Source: Hyphomicrobiales bacterium (GTDB lineage: Bacteria; Pseudomonadota; Alphaproteobacteria; Rhizobiales; Rhizobiaceae). Taken from it: a stretch of DNA of 64,000 nt. The notes under the pieces were generated by a model. That model searched no databases. It saw only the letters and a program-made list of their open reading frames with translations, and was not told where the DNA came from. Where the stretch lies: NCBI GenBank assembly GCA_900467745.1, contig UBQW01000011.1, positions 84,330 through 148,329 on the forward strand. Direction: 5' to 3'. The stretch's first letter is position 1, and the number at the start of each line of letters is the position of its first letter. Positions 26,798 to 34,737 of this stretch are shown here, piece by piece. A program made the position numbers and the translations under genes.

Positions 26798-27607
26798 TCA
26801 GATATTCTGGTCCATGCTCTCGGCGGGGATTTCGCTGGCCGAATGGATGCGCACCACCGCTGCCGGGACGCCCGCCACCGTGCAATGGGCCGGAACCGGC
26901 TTCACCACCACGCTGCCGGCCGCCACCTTGCTAAAGGCGCCGATCTCGATATTGCCGAGGATCTTGGTGCCGGCGCCGATCATCACGCCGCGGCGGATCT
27001 TCGGGTGCCGGTCGCCGGTTTCCTTGCCGGTGCCGCCGAGCGTAACGCCCTGGAGTATCGAGACCTCGTCCTCGATGACAGCCGTTTCGCCGATGACGAT
27101 CCCGGAGCCGTGGTCGAGCATGATGCCGGAGCCGATCCTGGCAGCCGGATGGATATCCGGGCCGAAGACCAGCGAGGCGAGATTAGCAAGCCAGCTGGCG
27201 ACCTCGACGCGGCCGTCGTTCCACAATTTGTGGGCGGCGCGGTGGATCTGCAGGGCGTGGAAGCCCTTCAGGTTGAGCAGCGCATGCAGATAGGTCGTGC
27301 AGGCCGGATCGCGCTTGCGCACCGCCATCAGGTCGGCCTGGATCTCGGTCAGGATATCAGGTGTCAGCGTTTCCTGGAGAAGCGTCGTCAGAGTTGCCGT
27401 ATCGACATCGGCGCGCGAGAGGCGCGCGGCAAGCACGCGGGCGACGATTGTCGCGCTATCCGCAGCTTCGATCACCTGCGATGTCAAAAGAGGCCGTAAG
27501 ACCGGTTCGCGTTCGCACAGCGCCAGGGCCTCGGCGCGGATCAACACCCATGCCGAGGCATCGTTGGCGGCTGCGGTTTCGGCGATGGCGGTTCTGGTCT
27601 GCGACAT
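26798..27607 (-). CDS. cysE: Serine O-acetyltransferase CysE
   Basis: A 269-residue enzyme that acetylates serine with acetyl-CoA, the first step of cysteine synthesis. The N-terminal helical SAT domain is followed by the HRAAHKLWNDGR region and a left-handed beta-helix of hexapeptide repeats (IHPAARIGSGIMLDHGSGIVIGETA), with the catalytic Asp-His in LDHG. The C-terminal tail ends MDQNI; a final isoleucine is the usual residue that docks into cysteine synthase. It is convergent with the diguanylate cyclase. Confidence 0.95.
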   Translation of the reverse strand: MSQTRTAIAETAAANDASAWVLIRAEALALCEREPVLRPLLTSQVIEAADSATIVARVLAARLSRADVDTATLTTLLQETLTPDILTEIQADLMAVRKRDPACTTYLHALLNLKGFHALQIHRAAHKLWNDGRVEVASWLANLASLVFGPDIHPAARIGSGIMLDHGSGIVIGETAVIEDEVSILQGVTLGGTGKETGDRHPKIRRGVMIGAGTKILGNIEIGAFSKVAAGSVVVKPVPAHCTVAGVPAAVVRIHSASEIPAESMDQNI

Positions 27608-27692
27608 CTGGCTAAGCTCTCTGTTTTCACGCCAATTGTTTTCAAGCGTGTCTTTACCCCGAAACCGGTGATTAGTCTCGGGATATGTGTCT

Positions 27693-27734
27693 TAAAGCGT
27701 GTCGCGATCCTTCGGATTCGCTCGTCACGCTTTA
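27693..27734. repeat. Short palindrome (TAAAGCGTG / CACGCTTTA)
   Basis: Nine-base perfect inverted arms with a 24-base spacer containing GATCCTTCGGATTC, itself palindromic. It looks like a rhizobial dispersed hairpin and lies next to the element at 27739-27797. Confidence 0.6.
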
Positions 27735-27738
27735 AGTT

Positions 27739-27797
27739 TTGTTCTGTCGCATGTCGGTGCCGCAAAACCGCTGCACAGTTTTGCGCGACATGCTTTA
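27739..27797 (-). repeat. Dispersed palindromic repeat, copy 1, overlapping the WD40 stop codon
   Basis: Read on the minus strand the 59-base element begins TAAAGCATGTCGCGC. It matches 35734-35792 on the plus strand at 54 of 59 positions. Internal inverted arms GCATGTCG / CGACATGC and GCAAAAC / GTTTTGC can form a hairpin. Its first TAA is the stop codon of the WD40 gene. Confidence 0.85.
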
Positions 27798-28784
27798 GGC
27801 GGCGATATCGACCACGCCGCAATCGCCGGCTTCCGAGGCGAAGGCCAGCAGCTTGCCGTTCTTGCTCCAGCTCATGGCCGTGATTGCGCCTTTGCCGGGG
27901 CGGCGGATCAGCGCTTCCTTGCTGTCGGCGAGGCGAACGGCGAGGATCATGCCGTCGATGAAGCCGATGGCGAGGATGTCTTCGGCCGGGTGGAACTTGA
28001 CCGAGGTCGCCATGATGTTGGCGCGGGTACCGAGTTCGAGCGGCGCCTTGCCCATCGGGCCGTCCTTGCCGGAGAATGGCCAGACGATGGCGGCGGGAGC
28101 GCCCGAAGACGCCAGCCACTTGCCCTTGGCCGACCAGGAGAGCGACTTGACCTTGGCGGGGTAGCCGGTCATGCGCATGTGGCGGGCTTCAGAGCCGGGC
28201 TTGATGTCGAGCTTCCAGCCGTGCAGCGCGTTTTCCTGCATTGTCGTGACGAGGAAGTTGCCATCCGGCGAGAAGGTGACGCCGGTATGGGCGCCCTTCC
28301 ATTCGAGATCGACGGGCTTTGCGTCGCCCGCCACCCAATGCAGCGAGACGCCATTATAGCGGGCTGCGGCGACGCGCATGCCCTTGGGCGCGAAGGCGAG
28401 GCCTTCGACGGTGCGTTCCTCGGTGAATTCGCGGGTGGTGCCGTCAGAAAGGCGAACGATCGCGCTCTTGCCGTGGGAATAGGCGATGGCGCCCTGCGGG
28501 CCGGCGGCGAGCTGCGAGATCCACTTGCGCGGCGCATGCGCCAGCTCGGTAACGCTGCCATCGGCGGCGATCCGTAGCACCTTGCCGTCTTCGCCGCCCG
28601 AGATCAGGCTTTCGCTATAGGGATCGCGGATGCAGGTGAGCATGCCCTGATGGGCTTCGGTGACCTTCTCCGAACCATCCAGCCGGTGAAACGTGCCGGT
28701 GGCGCTGGCGAAGAAGGGGGTATCACCTAAAAATTCGACGGCCAGGATATGGCCGTCGATATCAAACGGGGCAACAGTTGGCAT
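27795..28784 (-). CDS. WD40 repeat protein, partner of CobW-type GTPase
   Basis: A 329-residue beta-propeller protein. Repeat-like units with the terminal hydrophobic-charged pattern recur (GVTFSPDGNFLVTTMQENALHGW, SLSWSAKGKWLASSGAPAAIVWPF, VKFHPAEDILAIGFIDGMILAV, MSWSKNGKLLAFASEAGDCGVV). There is no signal peptide. Its ATG overlaps the stop of the CobW gene in a TGATG junction, giving tight translational coupling and implying the two work together, perhaps as a docking partner for the metallochaperone. The molecular role is unknown. Confidence 0.85.
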   Translation of the reverse strand: MPTVAPFDIDGHILAVEFLGDTPFFASATGTFHRLDGSEKVTEAHQGMLTCIRDPYSESLISGGEDGKVLRIAADGSVTELAHAPRKWISQLAAGPQGAIAYSHGKSAIVRLSDGTTREFTEERTVEGLAFAPKGMRVAAARYNGVSLHWVAGDAKPVDLEWKGAHTGVTFSPDGNFLVTTMQENALHGWKLDIKPGSEARHMRMTGYPAKVKSLSWSAKGKWLASSGAPAAIVWPFSGKDGPMGKAPLELGTRANIMATSVKFHPAEDILAIGFIDGMILAVRLADSKEALIRRPGKGAITAMSWSKNGKLLAFASEAGDCGVVDIAA

Positions 28785-29923
28785 CAGGCAGAGGCCTCGC
28801 ACGCCTTGAAGGAAGCTTCGAGCTTTTCGCGGTCAAGCTCGCGGCCGATGAAGACGAGACGCGTCTCGCGCTTCTCGCCGTCCTTCCAGGCGCGCTGGTG
28901 GTCGCCTTCGATGATCATGTGCACGCCCTGAACGACGTAGCGCTCGGCATCGCCCTTAAACGCGATGATACCCTTGAGGCGCAGGATGTTCGGGCCCTGC
29001 GTCTGGGTGATCTTCTGGATCCAGGGGAAGAAGCGGTCCGGGTTCATCTCGCCGCCACGCAGCGAAACCGACTGCACCGTCACGTCATGGATCGGGGAGA
29101 CGGCGCCGTGGTGATGGTGGTCGTGCCCGTGATCATGGTGATGATCGTGCCCGTGGTCATGATCGTGGTGGTGATGATCGTGATCATGGTCGTGCGCATG
29201 GTGATGGTGGCCATGGTCGTGGCCGCAATCGGGACCACAGACATGGTCGGGGTGATCGTGGTCGAGGAAGTGCGGGTCGTTTTCCAGCGCACGTTCCAGG
29301 TTGAAGGCCCCCTGATCGAGCACGCGGGCGAGATCGACGCCGGACCGGCTGGTCTTGTAGACGCGGGCCGACGGGTTGATGGCGCGCACGACGTCTTCGA
29401 TCTGCGCCAGCTCTTCCGGGGTCACGAGGTCGGTCTTGTTGATAAGCACGACGTCGGCAAACGCGATCTGGTCTTCGGCCTCGCGGCTGTCCTTCAGGCG
29501 CAGCGGCAGGTGCTTGGCGTCGACGAGGGCGACCACGGCATCGAGCTCGGTCTTGGCGCGAACGTCGTCATCCATGAAGAAGGTCTGTGCGACCGGCACC
29601 GGATCGGCAAGGCCCGTCGTTTCGACGATGATGCCATCGAAGCGGCCAGGGCGGCGCATCAGGCCTTCAACGACGCGGATCAGGTCGCCGCGCACCGTGC
29701 AGCAGACGCAGCCATTGTTCATCTCGTAGATCTCTTCGTCGGATTCGACGATCAGGTCGTTGTCGATGCCGATCTCGCCGAACTCGTTGACGATGACGGC
29801 ATACTTCTTGCCATGCGCTTCCGTCAGGATGCGGTTCAACAGCGTCGTCTTGCCGGCGCCGAGGTAGCCGGTGAGAACGGTGACGGGGATGGGCTTGGGT
29901 TGCGTCTGGAGAGCGTCGGTCAT
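28784..29923 (-). CDS. CobW/ZNG-type metallochaperone GTPase with His-rich tract
   Basis: A 379-residue GTPase of the G3E family. The P-loop is GYLGAGKTT near residues 19-27. The metal motif is CVCC (residues 72-75), followed by [13 protein letters not shown] (switch/Walker B) and NKTD. A remarkable His/Asp-rich loop of about 65 residues (from about 225) binds many metal ions, most likely zinc. The C-terminal CobW_C domain follows ([20 protein letters not shown]). It probably delivers zinc to client proteins under zinc limitation. A Zur-like operator and a promoter lie upstream, and the WD40 gene is coupled downstream. Confidence 0.92.
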   Translation of the reverse strand: MTDALQTQPKPIPVTVLTGYLGAGKTTLLNRILTEAHGKKYAVIVNEFGEIGIDNDLIVESDEEIYEMNNGCVCCTVRGDLIRVVEGLMRRPGRFDGIIVETTGLADPVPVAQTFFMDDDVRAKTELDAVVALVDAKHLPLRLKDSREAEDQIAFADVVLINKTDLVTPEELAQIEDVVRAINPSARVYKTSRSGVDLARVLDQGAFNLERALENDPHFLDHDHPDHVCGPDCGHDHGHHHHAHDHDHDHHHHDHDHGHDHHHDHGHDHHHHGAVSPIHDVTVQSVSLRGGEMNPDRFFPWIQKITQTQGPNILRLKGIIAFKGDAERYVVQGVHMIIEGDHQRAWKDGEKRETRLVFIGRELDREKLEASFKACEASA

Positions 29924-29986
29924 GAGAACCTCGATAGGTGGGGGCTTGCTCGGGTGTTTGTCCCGGGCCTTTCAAATTCGTCGTCT

Positions 29987-30015
29987 CATATAAGGGGTGC
30001 GGCGCGGCAGTTCAA
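29987..30015 (-). promoter_or_regulatory. Sigma70-type promoter of the CobW-WD40 operon
   Basis: On the minus strand, TTGAAC (30010-30015) and TATATG (29987-29992) are separated by exactly 17 bases, about 65 bases before the CobW start codon. Confidence 0.6.
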
Positions 30016-30025
30016 AGGGATTCGT

Positions 30026-30042
30026 ATGTTATAAGATCACAT
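30026..30042. promoter_or_regulatory. Zur-like operator
   Basis: ATGTTAT-AAG-ATCACAT is a 17-bp near-perfect palindrome (6 of 7 arm positions match). It resembles alphaproteobacterial Zur boxes (ATGTTATA...TATAACAT). It lies directly upstream of the -35 of the CobW promoter, where zinc control is expected. A search with a Zur matrix would be decisive. Confidence 0.5.
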
Positions 30043-30440
30043 TAGGGCGTGGGGGCCGCGATAGCCGATTTCACGTCGGTCTTTGAGAAGTCGTTGCCGA
30101 TGTAGAGCAGCGGGCAATCGAATTCCTTGGCGGTCGCGTAGGAGAAGCAATCGCCGAAATATAGGGAAGCCGGGTGAAAGCCTTTGCCCCATGCAGAATA
30201 AATATCAGAAACGAAGCGTGCCCGACCGTCGGTTACCGGGATGACCTCACCGATTGACGCGTTAATGATATCCAGCAATTCCGGCAAACGGTTCGCCCGA
30301 AGCGCTACAATCTGAGCCTCCGCGAGCGTGCCGGCAGAGATGATCACCTTTTGAACGCTCGCCATTGCCTTTGAGCAGATATAGGCATCTTGCTCATCCT
30401 TGACGATGGCGATCAACGCTGACGTGTCGACCGCGATCAT
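30042..30440 (-). CDS. VapC-type PIN-domain toxin
   Basis: A 132-residue PIN-domain ribonuclease. Acidic active-site residues are visible: Asp5 (MIAVDTSA), Glu near residue 41 (AGTLAEAQ), Asp near residue 97 (YFGDCFSYA) and Asp near residue 117 (GNDFSKTD). It overlaps the antitoxin gene by four bases (ATGA), the classic order of antitoxin then toxin. VapC toxins cut tRNA or rRNA; the target is not predictable here. Confidence 0.9.
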   Translation of the reverse strand: MIAVDTSALIAIVKDEQDAYICSKAMASVQKVIISAGTLAEAQIVALRANRLPELLDIINASIGEVIPVTDGRARFVSDIYSAWGKGFHPASLYFGDCFSYATAKEFDCPLLYIGNDFSKTDVKSAIAAPTP

Positions 30441-30703
30441 CCCGGCAATCCGTTTTCGTCGTAGAGGAAGTCTTGACTGTGGGCGGCATCAGTCTCGAAA
30501 TTCGCCGGGCCTTTTTCGCGCCCTCGTTGCCTCACCCTGTCAAAGACCGCCATTCTTTCTTCGGGCGGTAAGGGCGATCTGGCAATCGGGAAGAGCTGGA
30601 GAGAAGGTTGCCCTTCCTCGGTGACAATGATGTCGGTGCCGTCTTGTGCAAGCTTGGCAATACGCGAAAATTCGCGCTCAGCCTCTTTCACGGAAATGCG
30701 CAT
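30437..30703 (-). CDS. Phd/YefM-VapB-type antitoxin
   Basis: An 88-residue protein. The N-terminal DNA-binding Phd/YefM fold reads MRISVKEAEREFSRIAKLAQ ... DIIVTEEGQPSLQLFPI. The acidic C-terminal half would wrap the toxin. The start at 30703 is fixed by an AAGGAGG site seven bases upstream; a longer frame to 30736 lacks one. It probably represses its own operon. Confidence 0.85.
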   Translation of the reverse strand: MRISVKEAEREFSRIAKLAQDGTDIIVTEEGQPSLQLFPIARSPLPPEERMAVFDRVRQRGREKGPANFETDAAHSQDFLYDENGLPG

Positions 30704-30775
30704 GCGGGCCTCCTTGGTGAGCCACTGCGATTGCAATCAATATGATGAAAACATCGGGCCGATACAAGCGGCCCG

Positions 30776-31567
30776 CTATCTCAGCGCGTCGACGTCGAAG
30801 GCGTCCACATCCTCCAGCAATTCCACCAGCCCCTTCACCGCGTGGGCGATCAGCGCCTCGCCTTTTGCGGCGTTCGCCTTGGCGGCGTTGCCGGCGACGC
30901 CTTTATCGTTGAGGTCCGACATTTTCCAGCCGAAGGCGTGCTGGCCATAGGCGCGCAGGTGCTTGTAGCGGGCGGCGAAATCGGATTGGCGGGAGGGGAA
31001 GTTCTCGGCTTTCGCCATGTCCACCTTGTCCGGGTGCAGCGCCAGCATTACCGAGGTCTCGATATCGCCGCCGTGGATGTCGATCGCTTTTTCTTCCGGC
31101 GAGATCACGCCATCCGGCAGGCCGAAGCGGGTCCAGCTGGTGGCGACGGCGAGCATGTTGAAGCGCACGCGGGCTTCTGTGGCGACAACAGTCATCAGCG
31201 GCGAGTTGCCGCCATGGGCGTTGAGCATGACGAATTTGCGGATGCCCTGTCGTGACAGTTTTTCGGCGATGCCGAGCCAGCGTTCGATCGCCTCGCCGTA
31301 GGATAGCGTTTGCGTTCCTGTCACATCCATATGCTCGATTGAGTAGCCGACTGATTCCGTCGGCAGGAAGGTCACCGGAAGCGTCTTGGGAAGCGCGGTT
31401 TTGAGCCTGCTAACGATGCCGTCGGCGATCAGCGTGTCGGTGTCGAAGGGTAGGTGGGGGCCGTGTTGTTCATGGGCGCCGAGCGGCAGGACAACGATGT
31501 GCCGGTTGCGCTCCGCACCAGAAAATTGCGGATCGTGGTCGTCGAACTCGGTCGCTGGCGCGTTCAT
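30776..31567 (-). CDS. Creatininase family amidohydrolase
   Basis: A 263-residue metal-dependent hydrolase of the creatininase/MftE-like family. Metal-binding motifs are GAHEQHGPHLPFDTDT (near residues 30-45), NAHGGN (about residue 115) and HGGDIETS (about residue 164), supplying the His, Asp and Glu ligands. These enzymes open cyclic amides or modify pterin- or peptide-like compounds. Many rhizobial members have no known substrate. It lies alone, 70 bases from the antitoxin gene. Confidence 0.88.
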   Translation of the reverse strand: MNAPATEFDDHDPQFSGAERNRHIVVLPLGAHEQHGPHLPFDTDTLIADGIVSRLKTALPKTLPVTFLPTESVGYSIEHMDVTGTQTLSYGEAIERWLGIAEKLSRQGIRKFVMLNAHGGNSPLMTVVATEARVRFNMLAVATSWTRFGLPDGVISPEEKAIDIHGGDIETSVMLALHPDKVDMAKAENFPSRQSDFAARYKHLRAYGQHAFGWKMSDLNDKGVAGNAAKANAAKGEALIAHAVKGLVELLEDVDAFDVDALR

Positions 31568-31752
31568 CCGGCTAAGGCCTCTTGTTTATGACGAGATCAT
31601 GCGCAATGTCATAACGCAACGATCTCAATGCTTAATGCATAAGCCTTTAAATCAAAATGGATTTGGAGGAAGGCTTAGGCGCCAAATGAAACTGTTGCCG
31701 TCCCTCACAACCTCGATTGGGTGCAGGGCGCGGCAAGATCAAAGGGACGGCA

Positions 31753-32265
31753 ATGGGTAAGAAGCACAAGGACGGCAAGAAGCAGAAGTCGAAGAAGAAG
31801 GACCAGACCGAGTATACGGTGGTCGATCTTTCGCCGGCTTTGACGCAGGCCGCCCGCTCGATGCGCACCGTGCTTTCCCGCAACCTTCTGGAGAGCGGGC
31901 TCTATGCCGGGCAGGATGGTGTCATCACCTCTCTTGCCGAAAGCGACGGCATGACGGCAGGCGCGCTGGCGCACAAGCTCGGCGTCAAGGCGCCGACCAT
32001 GACGCGCACCATCGGCCGCATGGAGGCGCAGGGCTTTCTCGAGCGCAAGGCCGATGCCGACGACGCGCGCCTCACCAAGGTCTATCTCACCGATCTCGGC
32101 CGCGGCAGCGTTGCTGCCATCGAACAGGCAGCGACAGCCTGCGACCGGCTGGCGACGCTCGATTTTTCCGAGAAGGAAATCCGCAATCTGGTGCGGCTCC
32201 TGAAGGCGATCGACGGCAATCTGCAGGCCGATGCCATCGTGCTCGACGAGCCGGATGAAATCTGA
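31753..32265 (+). CDS. MarR family transcriptional regulator
   Basis: A 170-residue winged-helix regulator. A very basic, lysine-rich start (MGKKHKDGKKQKSKKKDQ) is followed by the MarR fold: helix-turn-helix MTAGALAHKLGVKAPTMTRTIGRMEAQGFLERKAD, the wing DARLTKVYLTDLG and flanking dimer helices. The basic N-terminus is unusual for MarR and could add DNA contacts. Its ligand and targets are unknown. GGGACGG precedes ATG 31753. Confidence 0.9.
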   Translation: MGKKHKDGKKQKSKKKDQTEYTVVDLSPALTQAARSMRTVLSRNLLESGLYAGQDGVITSLAESDGMTAGALAHKLGVKAPTMTRTIGRMEAQGFLERKADADDARLTKVYLTDLGRGSVAAIEQAATACDRLATLDFSEKEIRNLVRLLKAIDGNLQADAIVLDEPDEI

Positions 32266-32399
32266 CGGTTTTGTGAAATTAGAAATTGCCTGCTCCGGTT
32301 TAATCTTTTAATTAAACATTTTAAGGACCTCGGCCCATCGTTGGCCGGGTGCATATTTTCATCGCGCGTCACAGTCCTTCCGCGCGATCGGGAGGCACA

Positions 32400-33422
32400 G
32401 TGGCGCAGAAGATCAAGCTTTCGACGATCGCCGAAACGCTCGGCATTTCCACCGCAACCGTATCCCTGGCGCTCCGCGACAGCCCGCTTGTCGCCGGCGC
32501 CACCCGCGACAAGATCAAGGAACAGGCGCGCGCGCTGGGCTATATCTACAATCGCCGCGCCGCCAGCCTGCGCACCTCGCGCTCGGGCATCATCGGCGTC
32601 GTCGTGCACGACATCATGAACCCGTTCTACGGGGAAATCCTGAAGGCGATCGAAAGCGAGCTCGACCGCAGCCGGCACACCTTCATTCTCTCCAACCATT
32701 ACGATTCCGTCGAAAAGCAGCGCACCTTCATCGAGACGCTGCTGCAGCTCGGCGGCGATGGCGTCATCATGTCGCCGGCAATCGGCACGCCGCCGGAGGA
32801 CATGCAGCTTGCCGAGGATAACGGCATGCCGGCCATTCTCGTTGCCCGCTCCATGGACGGGTCTGATCTCCCGACCTATCGCGGCGACGACAGCTACGGC
32901 ATCTCGCTTGCCACCAATCATCTGATCGGCCTCGGCCATCGCTCGATCGCCATGATCGGCGGCACCGACCAGACCTCCACCGGTCGCGACCGTTACCAAG
33001 GCTATGTGAATGCGCTGCGCAAGGCGGAGATCGAGGTCGATCCGGGCCTGCGCATTCCAGGCCCCCGCTCGATGCAGGGCGGCTTCGAGGCGGCGGTGCA
33101 TTTCCTGTCCCTGCCGCAGAAGCCCACGGCCGCCGTCTGCTGGAACGATCTCGTCGCCATCGGCCTGATGAACGGCATCGCCCGCGCCGGCCTCGTGCCC
33201 GGCACCGATATTTCCGTTACCGGTTATGACGACCTCGAGGAGGCGTCGATCTCGATGCCGGCGCTGACAACCGTGTGGAACGGCCAAGCCGAAGTCGGCC
33301 GGCTTGCCGCCCGCGCGCTTCTCGATCGCCTCGCCGGCAGCCACGAACCCGACGGCATCCATCTCATCAAGCCCGAGATGCGCATCCGCCAATCGACCAG
33401 CCCCTTCCGGCCCCGGTCATAA
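32400..33422 (+). CDS. LacI family transcriptional regulator
   Basis: A 340-residue repressor. The N-terminal headpiece is KLSTIAETLGISTATVSLALRDSPLVAGATRDKI with the usual hinge helix (RRAASLRTSRSGIIGVVV). A periplasmic-binding-protein-like sugar domain follows (CWNDLVAIGLMNGI, ISVTGYDDLEEASI). GTG 32400 follows GGAGG by only four to five bases and is preferred over the ATG at 32349, which lacks a site. The 2-hydroxyacid dehydrogenase follows by 56 bases, so it may control that gene and itself. Confidence 0.92.
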   Translation: MAQKIKLSTIAETLGISTATVSLALRDSPLVAGATRDKIKEQARALGYIYNRRAASLRTSRSGIIGVVVHDIMNPFYGEILKAIESELDRSRHTFILSNHYDSVEKQRTFIETLLQLGGDGVIMSPAIGTPPEDMQLAEDNGMPAILVARSMDGSDLPTYRGDDSYGISLATNHLIGLGHRSIAMIGGTDQTSTGRDRYQGYVNALRKAEIEVDPGLRIPGPRSMQGGFEAAVHFLSLPQKPTAAVCWNDLVAIGLMNGIARAGLVPGTDISVTGYDDLEEASISMPALTTVWNGQAEVGRLAARALLDRLAGSHEPDGIHLIKPEMRIRQSTSPFRPRS

Positions 33423-33478
33423 TCCCCGCCCTTTATCCCAAGCTCCAAGGGCGCGCGACAAATCGAAGAGGAAAAGCA

Positions 33479-34426
33479 ATGTCCCGTACCGCTGTTCTCG
33501 TTCCGGGGAAAATGCACGAGCGCGTTCTGGCACGCCTGAAGCAAGGTTTTGACGTCATCGAGGCTGACGCCAAGTCGCTCGATGCGCAGACCGCAGGCCG
33601 CATTCGCGGTGTCGCCGTGTCCGGCACCTTCACCGCCGCCGATATCGATGCGCTGCCCAATCTGGAGCTGATCTCCAGCTTTGGCGTCGGCTATGACAGC
33701 GTCGATGCCAAGCATGCCGCCACCAAGGGCGTGGTGGTCACCAACACGCCTGACGTCCTCAACGACGAAGTGGCCGACACCGCGATCGGGCTGCTGCTCA
33801 ACACCATCCGCGAGTTTCCGCGCGCCGAAAGCTGGCTGCGCGCCGGCAACTGGAAGCCGGGGCAGAGCTATCCGCTGTCGCGTTTTTCGCTCAAGGGTCG
33901 CCATGTCGGCTTCTACGGCCTTGGCCGCATCGGCCAGGAGATCGCCAAGCGGCTGGAGCCGTTCAAGGTGAAGATCAGCTACCACACGCGCTCGCGCAAC
34001 GAGGCGCTGCCCTACGATCACTATCCGACGCTGGAGGGTCTCGCCGAAGCCGTCGATACCATGATCGCGATCGTCCCGAAGACGCCGCAGACGCATAGAA
34101 CCGTCAATGCCGATATCCTGAAGGCGCTCGGGCCGGATGGCGTGTTCATCAATGTCGGGCGCGGCTGGACGGTCGATGAGGATGCGCTGATCGAGACGCT
34201 GTCCTCGGGTGCCTTGGGTGCCGCCGGTCTCGATGTGTTCTACGACGAACCGAACGTTCCAGCGGCGCTGATGGCGCTGCCGAACGCCGTGCTCTTGCCG
34301 CATCTCGCCTCGGGCTCGGTTCCGACTCGTAATGCTATGGCCGATCTGGTGGTCGACAATCTGGTTGGGTGGTTCGATGCGCGCAAGCCGCTGACGCCGG
34401 TGGCCGAGACGCCCGTCAAGGGTTGA
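33479..34426 (+). CDS. D-2-hydroxyacid dehydrogenase (glyoxylate/hydroxypyruvate reductase type)
   Basis: A 315-residue NAD(P)H-dependent enzyme. The nucleotide loop is GLGRIGQEIAKRL (about residues 145-157). The catalytic set is Arg in NVGRGWTVDE, Glu in DVFYDEPNVP and His in LLPHLASGS. Substrates in this family are glyoxylate, hydroxypyruvate or sugar-derived 2-keto acids. GAAGAGGA precedes ATG 33479. It is downstream of, and probably co-transcribed with, the LacI gene. Confidence 0.93.
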   Translation: MSRTAVLVPGKMHERVLARLKQGFDVIEADAKSLDAQTAGRIRGVAVSGTFTAADIDALPNLELISSFGVGYDSVDAKHAATKGVVVTNTPDVLNDEVADTAIGLLLNTIREFPRAESWLRAGNWKPGQSYPLSRFSLKGRHVGFYGLGRIGQEIAKRLEPFKVKISYHTRSRNEALPYDHYPTLEGLAEAVDTMIAIVPKTPQTHRTVNADILKALGPDGVFINVGRGWTVDEDALIETLSSGALGAAGLDVFYDEPNVPAALMALPNAVLLPHLASGSVPTRNAMADLVVDNLVGWFDARKPLTPVAETPVKG

Positions 34427-34471
34427 TGGGTTTTGAGGGTGGTGCTTGCTACGAGCCCGCTCACCTCTCCG

Positions 34472-34614
34472 CCCTCATTCTCGCCCTTGTGGCGGGAATC
34501 CAGCCGACGCGCGTCCGCGCGGCGAGAGACTCTTTTCTGATACAGCATTGGGTCGGTCATTCACGGCGCAGACGCGCCGTGGCTGGATCCCCACCACAAG
34601 GGTGAGGATGAGGG
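34472..34614. repeat. Intergenic palindrome of a second kind (CCCTCATTCTCGCCCTTGTGG)
   Basis: Two long inverted arms (CCCTCATTCTCGCCCTTGTGG on the left; CCACAAGGGTGAGGATGAGGG on the right) flank GCGCGTCCGCGCGGC-type hairpins. The core with GAATCCAGCC / GGCTGGATCC differs from the RIME-like copies elsewhere in the window, so it is another family. The surrounding 310-base gap has no other feature. Confidence 0.7.
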
Positions 34615-34737
34615 AGTTTGGGGTTGCCGTTTGTGGCACAACGCTCGCCTAAGTCGTTCACCAAGCGTATCAAGAATGGGCTCCGAGCGCGTTTGCCTCC
34701 GGCTTGCCATGGTGTGTAAGATGCGACGCACGAGGTC

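Noticed and set aside
29100..29230. Possible tandem repeat or CRISPR-like array (GTGATG/GTCATG units)
   Set aside because: It is the codon pattern (CAT/CAC/GAC) for the His/Asp-rich loop of the CobW protein; no spacers or regular repeat length.
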